Assembly: GCA_000402755.1 (NCBI GenBank)
Contig: AQSD01000001.1
Location: 1 to 64,000, forward strand
Length of the DNA: 64,000 nucleotides
Direction: 5' to 3'
Source: Fidelibacterota bacterium SCGC AAA160-B08
Lineage (GTDB): Bacteria > Fidelibacterota > Marinisomatia > Marinisomatales > Marinisomataceae
The notes beneath the pieces were generated by a model that searched no databases, was not told where the DNA came from, and saw only the letters and a program-made list of their open reading frames with translations. The position numbers and the translations under genes are program-made. Below are positions 7,327-16,324 of the stretch, piece by piece (positions within the stretch are counted from its first letter, which is position 1; each line of letters opens with the position of its first letter).

Positions 7327-9248
7327 TATTTATAGCTTCTTGTCTTCAATTTTACATTATTATACTTCAAATCTTCTTTGAATAGTTCAGGTTTTCCATT
7401 TTTATTATATCCCCAAGCAGCAACATATTTAAAGTCAGAGTCATTTCTTTCAGCTTCATTTTCTTTTGTTTGATATTCTTCTCTAAAATGCCCCCCACAA
7501 GATTCATTTCTATCTAAGGCGTCATAAGCCATTAGCTCTGCTAGTTCTATGAAATCTTTTAACCTTAATGCTTTTTCCAGTTCTTGATTCATGTCTTTAT
7601 CGCTTCCCGGTATAGAAACATTTTTCCAAAATTTTTCTTTTATTTTTGGTATAGAATTGATTGCGTTTTCTAAGCCCTCTTTATTCCGAGCCATTCCCAC
7701 TTTATCCCAAACAACTTTTCCAAGCTCTCTATGAACTTCGTCTACAACCAAATCTCCCTTTATGGACATAATATGTTCAATATCTTTTTCTGTTTCTTTG
7801 ATTGCATCTACAAATTCTTTTTCTTCCGCTTTATGTCCCAATCCAGGTTTTTCTTTAGCTAGGTAATCCATCACTGTGTGAGGCGTAACAAAATAACCAT
7901 CTGCCAGCCCTTGCATTAATGCGCTAGCACCTAAGCGATTGGCCCCATGATCTGAAAAATTACTTTCTCCGATAGAAAAAAGTCCAGGGATGGTTGTCAT
8001 TAAGTTGTAGTCAACCCACAAACCTCCCATCGTATAGTGAACAGCTGGATATATTTTCATTGGCGTTTTATAGGGATTTTCATCGGTAATGTTTTGATAC
8101 ATATCAAATAAGTTTCCATACTTTTCTTTAATATATTCTTCGCCTTTTTCTTCTATGGCTTTTTTGAAATCAAGATAAACTGCGACGCCTGTATTCCCAA
8201 CGCCCTGGCCATTGTCACAAACTTCTTTTGCTCTTCTACTAGCTACATCTCTGGGCACAAGATTCCCAAAAGCTGGATAAATTCTTTCTAAATAATAATC
8301 TCTTTCTTCCTCTGGGATATTAGACGCTTTTCTTGTATCGTTCTTTTTCTTCGGCACCCACACTCGTCCGTCATTACGTAAACTTTCGCTCATTAATGTT
8401 AGCTTAGACTGGAAATCATTCTTTACTGGAATGCATGTGGGGTGTATCTGAGTAAAGCTTGGGTTTGCAAATAAAGCTCCTTTTTTATGCGCTCTCCAAT
8501 TGGCAGTAACGTTGCTGGCCATTGCATTTGTAGACAGATAATATACATTAGAGTATCCTCCTGTAGCTAAAATTACTACATCTGCAGAGTGTGCTTCAAT
8601 TTTTCCATTTAATAGATTTCTTGTTATGATTCCTTTGGCTTTTCCATCTATGGTGACAACATCTAACATGTCATGTCTTGAGTAAAACTTCACTTTTTTT
8701 GCATTTGTTTGTCTACTCAAAGCAGAGTATGCTCCCAAAAGAAGTTGTTGTCCTGTTTGGCCTCTAGCATAAAATGTACGAGAAACTTGAACCCCGCCAA
8801 ATGATCGATTGTCTAATAAACCTCCATACTCTCTCGCAAAAGGAACTCCCTGTGCAACGCATTGATCAATAATATTTACGCTTAACTCTGCTAGGCGATA
8901 TACATTGTCCTCCCTAGATCTAAAATCTCCACCTTTAATTGTATCATAAAAAAGCCTCATAACGCTATCGCCATCTTTTTTATAATTTTTTGCTGCATTA
9001 ATACCTCCTTGGGCGGCAATACTGTGTGCCCTTCTTGGAGATTCGTGATAAGAGAATGCGTGGATATTAAATCCTTTCTCTGCGAGTGTGGCAGCAGCAG
9101 AGGCCCCTGCTAGCCCTGTGCCAATAATAATAACTTTATACTTATTTGCTTCTTCTGGACTTAGCTTATTAAGTGTTTTTTTATAATCTTCCCACTTTGT
9201 GTGCAGTTCTCCGTTCGGAGCCTTAGAGTTTAGTTTAAAATCTTTCAT
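7326..9248 (-). CDS. sdhA: succinate dehydrogenase/fumarate reductase flavoprotein subunit
   Basis: A flavoprotein of about 640 residues that interconverts succinate and fumarate. The FAD-binding motif IIGTGLAGASAA is near the N-terminus. HSIAAQGGINAAKN carries the histidine that usually binds FAD covalently. QIHPTCIP, YTMGGLWVD and the C-terminal HFREEYQT arginine region are family landmarks. I chose the ATG at 9248 (MKDFKLNSKAP). A longer reading from 9320 would run inside sdhC and adds nothing conserved. It lies 2 bases after sdhC in the order C-A-B. Confidence 0.95.
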   Translation of the reverse strand: MKDFKLNSKAPNGELHTKWEDYKKTLNKLSPEEANKYKVIIIGTGLAGASAAATLAEKGFNIHAFSYHESPRRAHSIAAQGGINAAKNYKKDGDSVMRLFYDTIKGGDFRSREDNVYRLAELSVNIIDQCVAQGVPFAREYGGLLDNRSFGGVQVSRTFYARGQTGQQLLLGAYSALSRQTNAKKVKFYSRHDMLDVVTIDGKAKGIITRNLLNGKIEAHSADVVILATGGYSNVYYLSTNAMASNVTANWRAHKKGALFANPSFTQIHPTCIPVKNDFQSKLTLMSESLRNDGRVWVPKKKNDTRKASNIPEEERDYYLERIYPAFGNLVPRDVASRRAKEVCDNGQGVGNTGVAVYLDFKKAIEEKGEEYIKEKYGNLFDMYQNITDENPYKTPMKIYPAVHYTMGGLWVDYNLMTTIPGLFSIGESNFSDHGANRLGASALMQGLADGYFVTPHTVMDYLAKEKPGLGHKAEEKEFVDAIKETEKDIEHIMSIKGDLVVDEVHRELGKVVWDKVGMARNKEGLENAINSIPKIKEKFWKNVSIPGSDKDMNQELEKALRLKDFIELAELMAYDALDRNESCGGHFREEYQTKENEAERNDSDFKYVAAWGYNKNGKPELFKEDLKYNNVKLKTRSYK

Positions 9249-9250
9249 AG

Positions 9251-9913
9251 TTATATAATCCTCACAAGAAACCCAAACCATACTGGAATAGAAATAAATC
9301 CAAGTGGAATCCAAAACCAAAATATAATTGATAAGTTGTTATATAGTTTTTCATACTCTGTTCCTACAATACCAAGGGTTTGGCCGGCAGAAGAAAATCC
9401 ATGCTTAAGATGATATCCAAGTAACGCAATAGCAACTATATAGAAAACTGAAAAAAACGGGTTTGCAAATCCTACTTCACTCCCCAAAACAACATCATAA
9501 TATGTTATTCCTTGCTGCATATCAAAATTAAATTTGTACCAAAAAGTAGCCCAGTGTGTTACTAAAAAAATAAAAATAAAGCTCCCTGTAAATGCTGCAT
9601 ATCGCGCAGCAGATGAAGTATTTTCCTTGCTATATGAATCTACATTTTTTTTTGCCTTTCTATTTTTCCACCATAACAATATTCCGCTGTATGCATGGCT
9701 CAAAACAAAGGTTAATAAAAAAAATTCTGCAATTCTTATCAAGAAACCTAGCTTATGAAGCTTTTGAACATATCCATTAAACGCTGCTTCGCCCACAAAA
9801 AGAAACAGATTCCCGAATAGGTGGAATGCCATAAAGAAAGATAGCAATAATCCGGTTATTGCCATTAGAATTTTTCTTCCAATTGAAGATGTTAATATTT
9901 GAAATATGGACAT
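9251..9913 (-). CDS. sdhC: succinate dehydrogenase cytochrome b subunit
   Basis: A membrane anchor of about 220 residues with five predicted helices and several candidate haem-ligand histidines (for example in FMAFHLFGNLF, VLSHAYSG, LVTHWATFW and LGYHLKHGF). This single-subunit, di-haem cytochrome b558 architecture is the type B complex of the Bacteroidota and Bacillus, normally used with menaquinone. The start is the ATG at 9913 (MSIFQILTSS). A longer frame back to 10009 would overlap the divergent gene at 9977 and lacks family similarity. The 63 bases up to the divergent gene must hold both promoters. Confidence 0.93.
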   Translation of the reverse strand: MSIFQILTSSIGRKILMAITGLLLSFFMAFHLFGNLFLFVGEAAFNGYVQKLHKLGFLIRIAEFFLLTFVLSHAYSGILLWWKNRKAKKNVDSYSKENTSSAARYAAFTGSFIFIFLVTHWATFWYKFNFDMQQGITYYDVVLGSEVGFANPFFSVFYIVAIALLGYHLKHGFSSAGQTLGIVGTEYEKLYNNLSIIFWFWIPLGFISIPVWFGFLVRII

Positions 9914-9976
9914 AAGTTTACCTAGTAGTAAAGCCAATTTTATAACCCGTTGGGATAAAGGTAAAGACAAAAAAAT

Positions 9977-11362
9977 ATGAACAAAGAATTCAAGGTTTCT
10001 GGTGGGCACAAAAATACCGTTGAGTCTGCCTATAATATATTAAAGTTGGGGGGTAATGCTTTTGATGCCGCTATAGCGGGCGTTTTTTCTTCTATGTCTG
10101 CTGAATACCTATATACTGGGGCTGCCAGCGGCGGAGCAATGCTGGTAAAAAAAGATGGATTTTCTCCTCTAGTAGTCGATTTTTTTGTTGAAACTCCAGC
10201 GATTGATCCTAAAAAAGTGGCTGATTTTAAAACAATTCAAGCAGATTTTGGTGACACAAAACAAGAATTTAATATTGGGATGGGCTCTGTTGGTATTCCG
10301 GGCACCCTTCCAGGACTAATTGATATACATAAAAATTATGGCTCCCTACCTTTTGCTGTATTAGTTGAGCAGGCAGTAGATTTAGCAAAAAACGGATGTT
10401 TAATCTCTAAAAATCAAGAATATTTATCGAGTGTTTTATATCCCGTAATATCAAACTCTGAAACGTTAAAATCTCTTTTTATAAAAAATGGTGTCCTTAA
10501 AAAATCGGGGGACCTATTTATAAATAAAGATTTTAGTTCATTTCTAGAACAATTTATTTATGAAGATCCTGAAGAATTCTACAAACATGAGGTATGTCCT
10601 TTGCTTTATAATACAATCAAAGGTGGTGGTATTGTTAGTTTAAAAAACTTACAAGAATACACACCGGAAACAAGAGCTCCCCTCACAACACAATATCACA
10701 ATCATACTATTTTTATGAACCCCCATCCCTCTACTGGTGGTGCGCTAGTTGCTGAAGGCTTAAAAGAGCTGAATAAATTAACCGCTGTTTCTAAACAAGA
10801 CCTAGAAAGGGCTTTGTATAAAATGCGTATTATAAAAGAGAAGGATATGGTGGGCTCTACCACGCACTTAAGCGTAATGGATAAAAAAAATAATGTTGCC
10901 TCGGTCACAACAACAAATGGTGTTGGTGCGGGGTTTTTAATCCCAGGAACTGGAATAATGCCAAACAATATGTTGGGCGAAAAACACTTAAATATTCACG
11001 GTTTTCACAAATGGGAATCAAAACAAAGGATACCAAGTAATATTTGTCCAACATTAATGATGGATAATAATGACAAGCTAACTGTTTTGGGCTCTGCTGG
11101 AAGTAGTAGAATTATTTCAGCGCTTACCTCTGTAATAACAAATCTCATTAATGGAAAGATGACGCTAGAGGCGGCTATTTCTAGTCCAAGAATCCATCTT
11201 GAGGGCGAAATATTGCATTGTGAACCAACTATAAGCCCTACAAAATATCAAACGAAAGACTTAGTTCTTTGGGAAGAAAAAAGTATGTATTTTGGTGGAG
11301 TTAATGCTTGTAGTTTTTCAGAATCAATTGCTGACGAGCGTAGAGATGGCTTCTCAATTTAG
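9977..11362 (+). CDS. gamma-glutamyltransferase family protein
   Basis: A 461-residue Ntn-hydrolase of the gamma-glutamyltranspeptidase family, which cleaves gamma-glutamyl bonds such as that of glutathione. NTVESAYNILKLGGNAFDAA near the N-terminus matches the family opening. The autocatalytic cleavage site and nucleophile lie in GSTTHLSVMD, with the expected nucleophile at about Thr295. The oxyanion and late motifs are VTTTNGVGAGF and a degenerate GSAGSSRII. It is shorter than the classical enzyme (about 530-580 residues) and starts without a signal peptide, so a cytoplasmic role is likely. Its 3' end overlaps the convergent small membrane gene by 9 bases. Confidence 0.85.
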   Translation: MNKEFKVSGGHKNTVESAYNILKLGGNAFDAAIAGVFSSMSAEYLYTGAASGGAMLVKKDGFSPLVVDFFVETPAIDPKKVADFKTIQADFGDTKQEFNIGMGSVGIPGTLPGLIDIHKNYGSLPFAVLVEQAVDLAKNGCLISKNQEYLSSVLYPVISNSETLKSLFIKNGVLKKSGDLFINKDFSSFLEQFIYEDPEEFYKHEVCPLLYNTIKGGGIVSLKNLQEYTPETRAPLTTQYHNHTIFMNPHPSTGGALVAEGLKELNKLTAVSKQDLERALYKMRIIKEKDMVGSTTHLSVMDKKNNVASVTTTNGVGAGFLIPGTGIMPNNMLGEKHLNIHGFHKWESKQRIPSNICPTLMMDNNDKLTVLGSAGSSRIISALTSVITNLINGKMTLEAAISSPRIHLEGEILHCEPTISPTKYQTKDLVLWEEKSMYFGGVNACSFSESIADERRDGFSI

Positions 11363-11680
11363 TGATTTACGCTTTTGTATAAAAAGCCAAAAAGATCCTA
11401 AAACTAGCCCAAAACCCTCTCTTTGATATTCCCATAAATTAATCATTTTTGTATCTGTTTGATTGTAAAGAGAGATGTCTATCGCTTCAAAAAATATCAA
11501 GCCTCCTAAAATAAAAATAACTGTGGCTACTTTTTTTTGAATATTTAATGAAAGTATGTTTTCAGATAAAATTGGCATTGTTGCTATAGTAAAATAAATA
11601 GGGACCCAAATAAACCAGTCGGGGTCGTTAATATTAAGTACTCCAAAAATCAAAAATATGATAGTCCCCAGCCAGATCAT
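11354..11680 (-). CDS. small hydrophobic membrane protein of unknown function
   Basis: I do not recognise this protein. From the ATG at 11680 it has about 108 residues and three or four hydrophobic segments (IWLGTIIFLIFGVL, WFIWVPIYFTIATM, VATVIFILGGLIFF, GLVLGSFWLFI), ending in a basic tail. An alternative GTG at 11749 would add 23 residues, including a possible positive-inside segment, but would overlap the conserved end of the upstream amidotransferase gene by 67 bases. The gene directly follows that amidotransferase and is probably cotranscribed. Confidence 0.55.
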   Translation of the reverse strand: MIWLGTIIFLIFGVLNINDPDWFIWVPIYFTIATMPILSENILSLNIQKKVATVIFILGGLIFFEAIDISLYNQTDTKMINLWEYQREGFGLVLGSFWLFIQKRKSLN

Positions 11681-11682
11681 AT

Positions 11683-12387
11683 TTAGTGGGATAGCCAATA
11701 AAATAAACTTGACATATCTTTGCTTTGAGGTACTATCTCTGGATGCCACTGTACTCCAATAAAATTATTTTTATCCTTTAGTTCTATAGCCTCAATTATA
11801 TTGTCGCTCGATTTGGCCGTTACAATAACTTGTTTGCCTAAGTTTTTAATAGATTGATGATGACTACTTTTCACGCTGATTGTTTCTTTTTTAATAAGAT
11901 TAAAAAGTAATGAGTCTTCGCTAGTAATCGTAACGGAGTGTGCGCTCGCCTCTCCATTAAAAACTCCATGATCAATATGATTTTTTACTAGAGTGGGGAT
12001 GTCCTCTATAAGGCTGCCTCCATAAATAATATTAACATGTTGCACTCCAGCGCAAATTGCGAGAATTTTTTTGTTTTGTTTCATCGTCTCTAAAAAAATA
12101 GCTCTATCAAAATTTTCTCTCTCTTCGGACATTATGTCTTGATCTAATAAGTTGGGATTTTTTGATTTATATGTATGTGCCGGTATATCTGGACCGCCCA
12201 CCATTAGTAGTGCATCTAGGTTGGAGACTAAGGATGTTATGTTGTCTTTATTTGTAGTGTGGCTGAGCGTTACTGGACAACCCCCAGAAGACCAAACTGC
12301 TTTATAATAGGCCTCTTTTGTGGCATTCCAAGCCCTACCCTTTATGCGTATATCATAAGGATTAATTCCAATTATAGCTTTTTTCAA
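11683..12387 (-). CDS. class I glutamine amidotransferase-like (peptidase C26) protein
   Basis: A 234-residue member of the peptidase C26 family, related to gamma-glutamyl-GABA hydrolase (PuuD). The catalytic triad is visible: Cys112 in LAICAGVQH, and His215/Glu217 in GVQWHPEI. GGPDIP near residue 64 is the typical early loop. Such enzymes hydrolyse gamma-glutamyl amides; the substrate here is unknown. Its convergent neighbour is a gamma-glutamyltransferase family gene, so a shared gamma-glutamyl substrate pool is possible, though the two are on opposite strands. The start ATG is 11 bases after the stop of the upstream lipoprotein gene. Confidence 0.85.
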   Translation of the reverse strand: MKKAIIGINPYDIRIKGRAWNATKEAYYKAVWSSGGCPVTLSHTTNKDNITSLVSNLDALLMVGGPDIPAHTYKSKNPNLLDQDIMSEERENFDRAIFLETMKQNKKILAICAGVQHVNIIYGGSLIEDIPTLVKNHIDHGVFNGEASAHSVTITSEDSLLFNLIKKETISVKSSHHQSIKNLGKQVIVTAKSSDNIIEAIELKDKNNFIGVQWHPEIVPQSKDMSSLFYWLSH

Positions 12388-12398
12388 AACCTGCCTAA

Positions 12399-13553
12399 TT
12401 AAAATTTATATTCGTTAAGTTTTTTTACTTTTTTTCTGAGCTCTTGTAAGCTTCCTTGGTAGGTTTTTTTATTATATCTTACTGTCCAAGTTCCAGAGGG
12501 GTTTCCGTCTGTAAAAGGTCCTGTTATAGTTGGATTTTCCTGAGGAGCAACATAGTTCCATTCACCATTTTTTTGATTATTTTTATATGGCCCTTTTCCA
12601 TAAAAGCGTGATCCAAAATCAATGTCTGGTCCCTCTATCCATTCTCCCATTTTTATGTCTTCGCTATATGGACCAGATGCAATTTTTCTTGATTTGATAA
12701 TGTTCGACTCAATAATACTGTCGTCTTCTTTTTTGTAGTGGTCCCAAGTCCCTTCTTTTTTACCAAACTGATATGATCCCGCTTGCTTAAGAGCTAAAGA
12801 GCCTTCTTCTGCGGTAAAATATTCTTTCCAGTCGCCCGTTTTTACGCCTTCAACATAAGAACCTTGTCCTCTGTTCGTTGAGTGTGGAGAAAGATTATAA
12901 AATTTGCCACTTAAAAGACCTCTGGTATAGTTTTCTTCCCAACCGGTATCTTTGCCTTTTTCATACCAGATCCATTTATCAATTTTTTTACCATCAACAT
13001 AAGCGCCTTCGCTCACAATAACTCCTTGTGCATCCCAGCTTTTCCATAAGTCTGACTTTTGCCAATTCTCATAATTCCCAGCCTTGATTAACGCTCTTGT
13101 GTTTGGGTCTCTTTCCTTCCATCTACCAGATCCGTTTTCAAACGTAATTTCTCCTCTAGTAATCAGTCTGCCTTCACTGTCTTTGCTCCAAGTTGTCCAC
13201 GTACCAACAATCTTTCCGTCTTCATACTTGATATATTCTAATCTTTTATTTTTTTCTCTTGGTCCTGGAAATAAGTAGGTGACCTGTTCTCCCTCTGGTA
13301 CACCTTTAATATATTTGGCCTTTCTTTGGGTCCCCTTTTTTTGGTTTACCTCAAACCAGTCTCCATCTTTTAGCCCCTTTTTATATACACCTACGAGCTC
13401 GCCATATTTATCTAATACATCTCCTGAAAAAATGCTGTCTGACTCCTTGCTATAAGCCAATCCATCTTCCTTGACAATAATTTGATCTTCATATATTTCA
13501 CCAGAACAAGACATCATAAGCGCTGTTATAAATATTATAAATGTTTTTTTCAT
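12399..13553 (-). CDS. lipoprotein with MORN-like (YwqK-type) repeats
   Basis: A 384-residue exported lipoprotein. The N-terminus has a short signal peptide ending in a lipobox (MMSCSG, Cys at residue 16). The rest is built of about 12 short repeats of the type G-x-Y-x(n)-G-x-W-x(5-6)-G, for example KKGLKDGDWFEV, KEGTWDHYKK and KNGEWNYV. These resemble MORN-repeat variants found in proteins labelled YwqK family antitoxin. No toxin gene is next to it and the protein is exported, so the antitoxin label should not be taken literally. A structural or surface-binding role is plausible. Confidence 0.75.
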   Translation of the reverse strand: MKKTFIIFITALMMSCSGEIYEDQIIVKEDGLAYSKESDSIFSGDVLDKYGELVGVYKKGLKDGDWFEVNQKKGTQRKAKYIKGVPEGEQVTYLFPGPREKNKRLEYIKYEDGKIVGTWTTWSKDSEGRLITRGEITFENGSGRWKERDPNTRALIKAGNYENWQKSDLWKSWDAQGVIVSEGAYVDGKKIDKWIWYEKGKDTGWEENYTRGLLSGKFYNLSPHSTNRGQGSYVEGVKTGDWKEYFTAEEGSLALKQAGSYQFGKKEGTWDHYKKEDDSIIESNIIKSRKIASGPYSEDIKMGEWIEGPDIDFGSRFYGKGPYKNNQKNGEWNYVAPQENPTITGPFTDGNPSGTWTVRYNKKTYQGSLQELRKKVKKLNEYKF

Positions 13554-13627
13554 AGCCTCTCCTTAACTTCAGTTTACTTAAATTTGATTTTGTCTTAAAA
13601 TTTTTGAACAGCATTAATGTATTCATT

Positions 13628-16324
13628 ATGAACTATAAACAAAAAATATATTTTTTTTCACAAACAAAAACTGATGGAGACCAGTCTATGTCAGCAATTT
13701 TGGGTGGTAAGGGTGCAAATATTGCTGAAATGTGTAAGCTTGGTCTTCCCGTTCCTCCCGGATTTACACTAGCTACAAGACTGTGTAATGATTTTTTTAA
13801 AAATAAAAAACTTTCAATCACTCTTAAAAAGAATGTCAAAAAATATATAAAAAAAACTGAAAAAAGCGCTGGAAGTTCTTTTGGAGGAGAAAATCCTCTT
13901 CTACTGTCAGTCAGGTCTGGTGCTCCCGTATCTATGCCCGGAATGATGGAAACTATTTTAAATATTGGGCTAACCTCTGAAACAATACCCCACCTTATTA
14001 GAAGGTCTGGTAGTGAGCGATTTGTATATGACAGCTATCGAAGGTTAATTATGATGTATTCAGATGTAGTTATGGAAAAATCGCTTCGTCTAAATAAAAG
14101 TAAGACGCCTATTAGGGTTAAAATGGAAAAGCTTTTATCTGGTATGAAAAAAAAATATAAACATAAAAATGATGCTGCTGTTTCTGCCAAACATTGGCAG
14201 GAACTAATCTCCGCATATCTAACCTTGGTAGAAAAAGATTTTGGAGTGGTCTTTCCAGACGATCCATATGATCAGCTGTTTGGCGCGATAGAAGCAGTGT
14301 TTTCCAGCTGGCATGGCAAAAGAGCAAAAGAATATAGGGCCTTTGAAAATATTCCAACCTCAATGGGAACCGCTGTGAGCATTCAAACTATGGTATTTGG
14401 AAATCTTGGAAAAAATTGTGGTACGGGGGTGGCTTTTACAAGAAACCCTTCTACTGGAGAAAATAAATTTTATGGTGAATGGCTACAAAATGCACAGGGA
14501 GAAGATGTTGTTGCTGGTATTCGTACACCACATCCTATACTATCTGATTCGGGGTCAAAAAACTCTCTTGAAACAACGATGCCTAAGGCGTATGCGCAGC
14601 TTGAGCGTGTCAGAAGAAGGCTAGAAAAACATTTTGATGAGATGCAAGATATTGAATTTACTATTCAAGATCATAAGCTGTGGATGTTACAAACTCGCAC
14701 TGGAAAGCGAACGGGTATTGCTGCAATTAAAATTGCTACTGATATGGTTCACGAGAAGCTTATTAGCAAAAAAACAGCCCTTTCTCGTGTTGAACCAAAC
14801 CAAATTTATGAAAGTCTTTTAAAAAATATAGAGCCTAACTCGCTAGTAGGGAAAAGCCCTATTGGAAGTGGCCTGCCTGCAGGCCCGGGAGCCTCCTCTG
14901 GTGAAGCTGTTTTTACTGCAGAAAAAGCAGAGTTTTTGGGCAAAAAGGGGAAAAAAGTTATTCTTATTAGGGAAGAAACTTCCCCAGAAGATATTCATGG
15001 GATGCACTATTCTGAAGGTATTATAACTGCTCGCGGCGGACTAACTAGTCATGCGGCGCTAGTTGCTAGGGGTTGGGGTAAAAGCTGTATTGTCGGCTGT
15101 CAAACTCTAACCATTAACAACAACCATCTTTCTTGTTCTTTGGGTGATACTAAAATAAAAGAGGGCGACTGGATTACTTTAAACGGCTCTACTGGAGAAA
15201 TTTTTTATGGGAATTTGGCTTTATTTCAAAACCCTATTAATAGTTCTGGCCCACTAACAGAGTTGCTATCTTGGGCAGATCAAGTTCGAAAGCTAAAGAT
15301 TAGAACAAACGCAGACACACCAGAAGATTGTGAAAAAGCGCTTAGTTTTGGTGCAGAAGGCATTGGTTTGTGTCGTACGGAACATATGTTTTTTGAAGAA
15401 GCGAGGGTTCACGAATTTAGAAAAATGATTCTTTCGTCAAATAAAAAATCAAGAGCCAAACACCTTAAAAAGCTTCTACCTTTTCAAACCAAAGATTTTT
15501 ATAGTATTTTAAAAGTGATGCAGGGTAAGCCAGTAACTGTGCGATTACTGGATCCTCCCCTCCATGAGTTTATTAATATTGGTGCAAAAGAGTTGGAGCA
15601 TCTTGCTTTAGATTTAAAAAAAAGTAAGGCGTCTATTTTGGCGAAAATAGATTTTTTAAAAGAGTCTAATCCCATGCTTGGACACCGTGGTTGTCGTCTA
15701 GGTATATCATATCCAGAAATTACAGGTATGCAAGCAGAGGCCTTATTGGGTGCGGCGTTTAAGCTAAAAGAAGAGGGGGAAAATAATAAAAATTGGACGT
15801 GTCCTGAACTAGAAATTATGATTCCACTAGTATCTCATATAAATGAATTTGTTAATCAAAAAAAGATTGTTTTAGCTGTTTATGATAGTCTTTCTAAAAA
15901 ATATGGGTTCTCATTAAAATATAAAATTGGCACCATGATTGAAGTACCTCGAGCATGTTTGGCTGCAGAAGAAATTGCAAAAGAAGCTGATTTCTTTAGC
16001 TTTGGAACAAACGATCTTACACAAACTACGTTTGGGTTTAGTAGGGACGATACAAGCACCTTTTTTGAATCATATTTTCAAAAAAATATTCTTCCAGTAG
16101 ACCCTTTTGAACAAATTGACCAACGGGGCGTTGGGGAGTTAATGAAAATTGCGGTTCATGGGGGAAGAAAAATAAAAAGACGCCTTTCGATTGGAATTTG
16201 TGGTGAACATGGAGGCGAGCCAAATAGTATTAAGTTCTGTCGTGATATAGGACTAAATTATGTCAGCTGTTCTCCTTTTAGAGTTCCTATTGCTAGGCTG
16301 GCGGCGGCACAAATAGAGTTATGA
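13628..16324 (+). CDS. ppdK: pyruvate, phosphate dikinase
   Basis: A protein of about 898 residues that interconverts pyruvate + ATP + Pi and phosphoenolpyruvate + AMP + PPi. The N-terminal ATP-grasp domain begins with LGGKGANIAEMCKLGLPVPP. The central swivelling domain carries the phosphohistidine motif GGLTSHAALVARGWGK. The C-terminal PEP/pyruvate barrel has GTNDLTQTTFGFSRDD and GICGEHGGEP. The length matches the bacterial family. I chose the ATG at 13628 (MNYKQKIYFF); an upstream TTG at 13604 would add eight residues with no Shine-Dalgarno support. The reversible, PPi-linked reaction fits gluconeogenesis or energy saving. It overlaps the next gene by 4 bases (ATGA). Confidence 0.95.
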   Translation: MNYKQKIYFFSQTKTDGDQSMSAILGGKGANIAEMCKLGLPVPPGFTLATRLCNDFFKNKKLSITLKKNVKKYIKKTEKSAGSSFGGENPLLLSVRSGAPVSMPGMMETILNIGLTSETIPHLIRRSGSERFVYDSYRRLIMMYSDVVMEKSLRLNKSKTPIRVKMEKLLSGMKKKYKHKNDAAVSAKHWQELISAYLTLVEKDFGVVFPDDPYDQLFGAIEAVFSSWHGKRAKEYRAFENIPTSMGTAVSIQTMVFGNLGKNCGTGVAFTRNPSTGENKFYGEWLQNAQGEDVVAGIRTPHPILSDSGSKNSLETTMPKAYAQLERVRRRLEKHFDEMQDIEFTIQDHKLWMLQTRTGKRTGIAAIKIATDMVHEKLISKKTALSRVEPNQIYESLLKNIEPNSLVGKSPIGSGLPAGPGASSGEAVFTAEKAEFLGKKGKKVILIREETSPEDIHGMHYSEGIITARGGLTSHAALVARGWGKSCIVGCQTLTINNNHLSCSLGDTKIKEGDWITLNGSTGEIFYGNLALFQNPINSSGPLTELLSWADQVRKLKIRTNADTPEDCEKALSFGAEGIGLCRTEHMFFEEARVHEFRKMILSSNKKSRAKHLKKLLPFQTKDFYSILKVMQGKPVTVRLLDPPLHEFINIGAKELEHLALDLKKSKASILAKIDFLKESNPMLGHRGCRLGISYPEITGMQAEALLGAAFKLKEEGENNKNWTCPELEIMIPLVSHINEFVNQKKIVLAVYDSLSKKYGFSLKYKIGTMIEVPRACLAAEEIAKEADFFSFGTNDLTQTTFGFSRDDTSTFFESYFQKNILPVDPFEQIDQRGVGELMKIAVHGGRKIKRRLSIGICGEHGGEPNSIKFCRDIGLNYVSCSPFRVPIARLAAAQIEL

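Noticed and set aside
12399..13553. Reading the repeat lipoprotein as a toxin-antitoxin antitoxin (YwqK name)
   Set aside because: It is an exported lipoprotein with no toxin gene beside it; the family name is historical.
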